A DNA stretch of 5,510 nt from positions 1-5,510 of the forward strand of contig DFFN01000020.1 in NCBI GenBank assembly GCA_002369525.1, written 5' to 3'. The stretch comes from Lachnoclostridium sp. UBA3775 (GTDB lineage Bacteria; Bacillota; Clostridia; Lachnospirales; Lachnospiraceae). A program made the translations under genes and the position numbers. The notes beneath the pieces were generated by a model. The model saw only the letters and a program-made list of their open reading frames with translations, was not told the DNA's origin and did no database searches. Numbering within the stretch: the stretch's first letter is position 1; each line of letters begins with the position of its first letter. This document shows, piece by piece, positions 4,837-5,510 of the stretch.

Positions 4837-5510
4837 AAACCATTCCGTACAATTATGACAACCTGAAAATCCCCGGCGGCGGCTATGTGACAGGCTTTTG
4901 CTTTCACCCCTCAGTTCCCGGCATTTTATATGCCAGAACAGACATCGGCGGCTGCTACCGCTACGATTTTGAAAACGATAAATGGGAATCCCTTGTTGAG
5001 CATGTCACTCACTTTGACATGAGCGAAACCTTTCCCCTTGCGATAGCTTTAGATCCGAAGGATCCTTCAGTTCTTTATGTTGCGAGCGGACTTGGCCGCG
5101 AAACCCTCGGCAGATTTCCGAATGGCTATTTTTCCGTATCAAAGGATTACGGCAAAAACTTCGAGATCATCTCGGAATTTCCCTGCCATGTGCACGGAAA
5201 TGCGCCCGGAAGAGGTACCGGCCTTCGTATGGTTGTCGATCCTGTAAATTCCGACATCATATGGTTTGCCTCTCAGGAGGGCGGGCTTATCAAAAGCTCC
5301 GACAGAGGAAAAACCTGGGAAACGATCAAAGTAAGGTCTTCGGCCGATGACGAGGCAGAACTTAATCTAAGCTTTGTATGGGTTGCTCCAAACGGCAAAA
5401 CCGTTGTGGTTGCCGCCGACGGACTCGGCGAGAAAAAAGAAAGGACTGCCCGCCTGCATTCACTTTTTGTTTCCTACGACTCCGGCGCAAGCTGGCAGAA
5501 GCTTAAACAG
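4833..5510 (+). CDS. GH74-like (xyloglucanase family) BNR-repeat beta-propeller glycosidase, N-terminal part, no signal peptide
   Basis: Only the first 226 residues are in the window and no stop is reached; family members usually run to about 700-800 residues. The N terminus carries the GH74 signature GGGYVTGFCFHP (15-26) followed by LYARTDIGGCYRYD (32-45). D37 in that motif aligns, from memory, with one of the two catalytic aspartates of GH74 xyloglucanases; the other should lie beyond the edge. Asp-box (BNR) repeats typical of the propeller blades appear at 103-110 (SKDYGKNF, degenerate), 155-162 (SSDRGKTW) and 214-221 (SYDSGASW). GH74 enzymes hydrolyse beta-1,4-glucan backbones of xyloglucan with inversion. 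The N terminus (MKTIPYNYDN) lacks a signal peptide or membrane anchor, so the protein is probably cytoplasmic and may trim imported oligosaccharides. The segment GRGTGLRMVVDP (126-137) has leucine where I recall the family having glutamate (GER). Substrate specificity is inferred from the family; another BNR-propeller hydrolase remains possible. Confidence 0.8.
   Translation, partial: MKTIPYNYDNLKIPGGGYVTGFCFHPSVPGILYARTDIGGCYRYDFENDKWESLVEHVTHFDMSETFPLAIALDPKDPSVLYVASGLGRETLGRFPNGYFSVSKDYGKNFEIISEFPCHVHGNAPGRGTGLRMVVDPVNSDIIWFASQEGGLIKSSDRGKTWETIKVRSSADDEAELNLSFVWVAPNGKTVVVAADGLGEKKERTARLHSLFVSYDSGASWQKLKQ

Noticed and set aside
1..5510. CRISPR arrays, tRNA or rRNA genes, insertion sequences, toxin-antitoxin or phage genes
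   Set aside because: No regularly spaced repeats, transposase motifs, terminal inverted repeats or RNA gene signatures were seen. All space beyond the five genes is two short divergent intergenic regions.

Overview
The window looks like chromosome of a low-to-mid GC anaerobic Firmicute, most likely Clostridia and probably Lachnospiraceae. This rests on protein resemblance: a clostridial-type MurG, a TrkA/TrkH pair, a small zinc-ribbon membrane protein and a GH74-like glycosidase of the kind found in plant-fibre-degrading gut or rumen Lachnospiraceae. It also rests on strong purine-rich ribosome binding sites and AT-rich intergenic DNA. The assignment comes from reading, not from a database search.

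Layout. Bases 1-524 (minus) hold the 5' part of a two-helix zinc-ribbon membrane protein that runs off the left edge. A 154-bp divergent intergenic region (525-678) carries back-to-back extended -10 promoters. One drives the zinc-ribbon gene leftwards and the other drives a trkA-trkH operon rightwards (679-2055 and 2080-3558, 24-bp gap). trkH converges on a minus-strand murG (3559-4635), and the two stop codons touch with no base between them. A second divergent intergenic region (4636-4832) holds a near-consensus murG promoter flanked by an 8-bp direct repeat, a small hairpin abutting the murG ribosome binding site, and, on the plus strand, a possible 13-codon leader ORF. The stop codon of that ORF overlaps the start of the last gene (ATGA). 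That gene (4833 to the right edge) encodes the first 226 residues of a GH74/BNR-repeat beta-propeller glycosidase with no signal peptide.

How the genes work together. TrkA (cytoplasmic double-RCK gating subunit) and TrkH (membrane pore) form one potassium-uptake system, and both look intact. MurG is the lipid II-forming GlcNAc transferase and belongs to the HESD-type lineage common in Clostridia. The GH74-like protein would act on xyloglucan or related glucans, probably inside the cell. No functional link joins the three modules; this is mostly ordinary housekeeping chromosome. I do not see a clear new system. The most interesting items are the overlapping leader ORF before the glycosidase, the missing signal peptide on that glycosidase, and the compact regulatory structure around the murG start.
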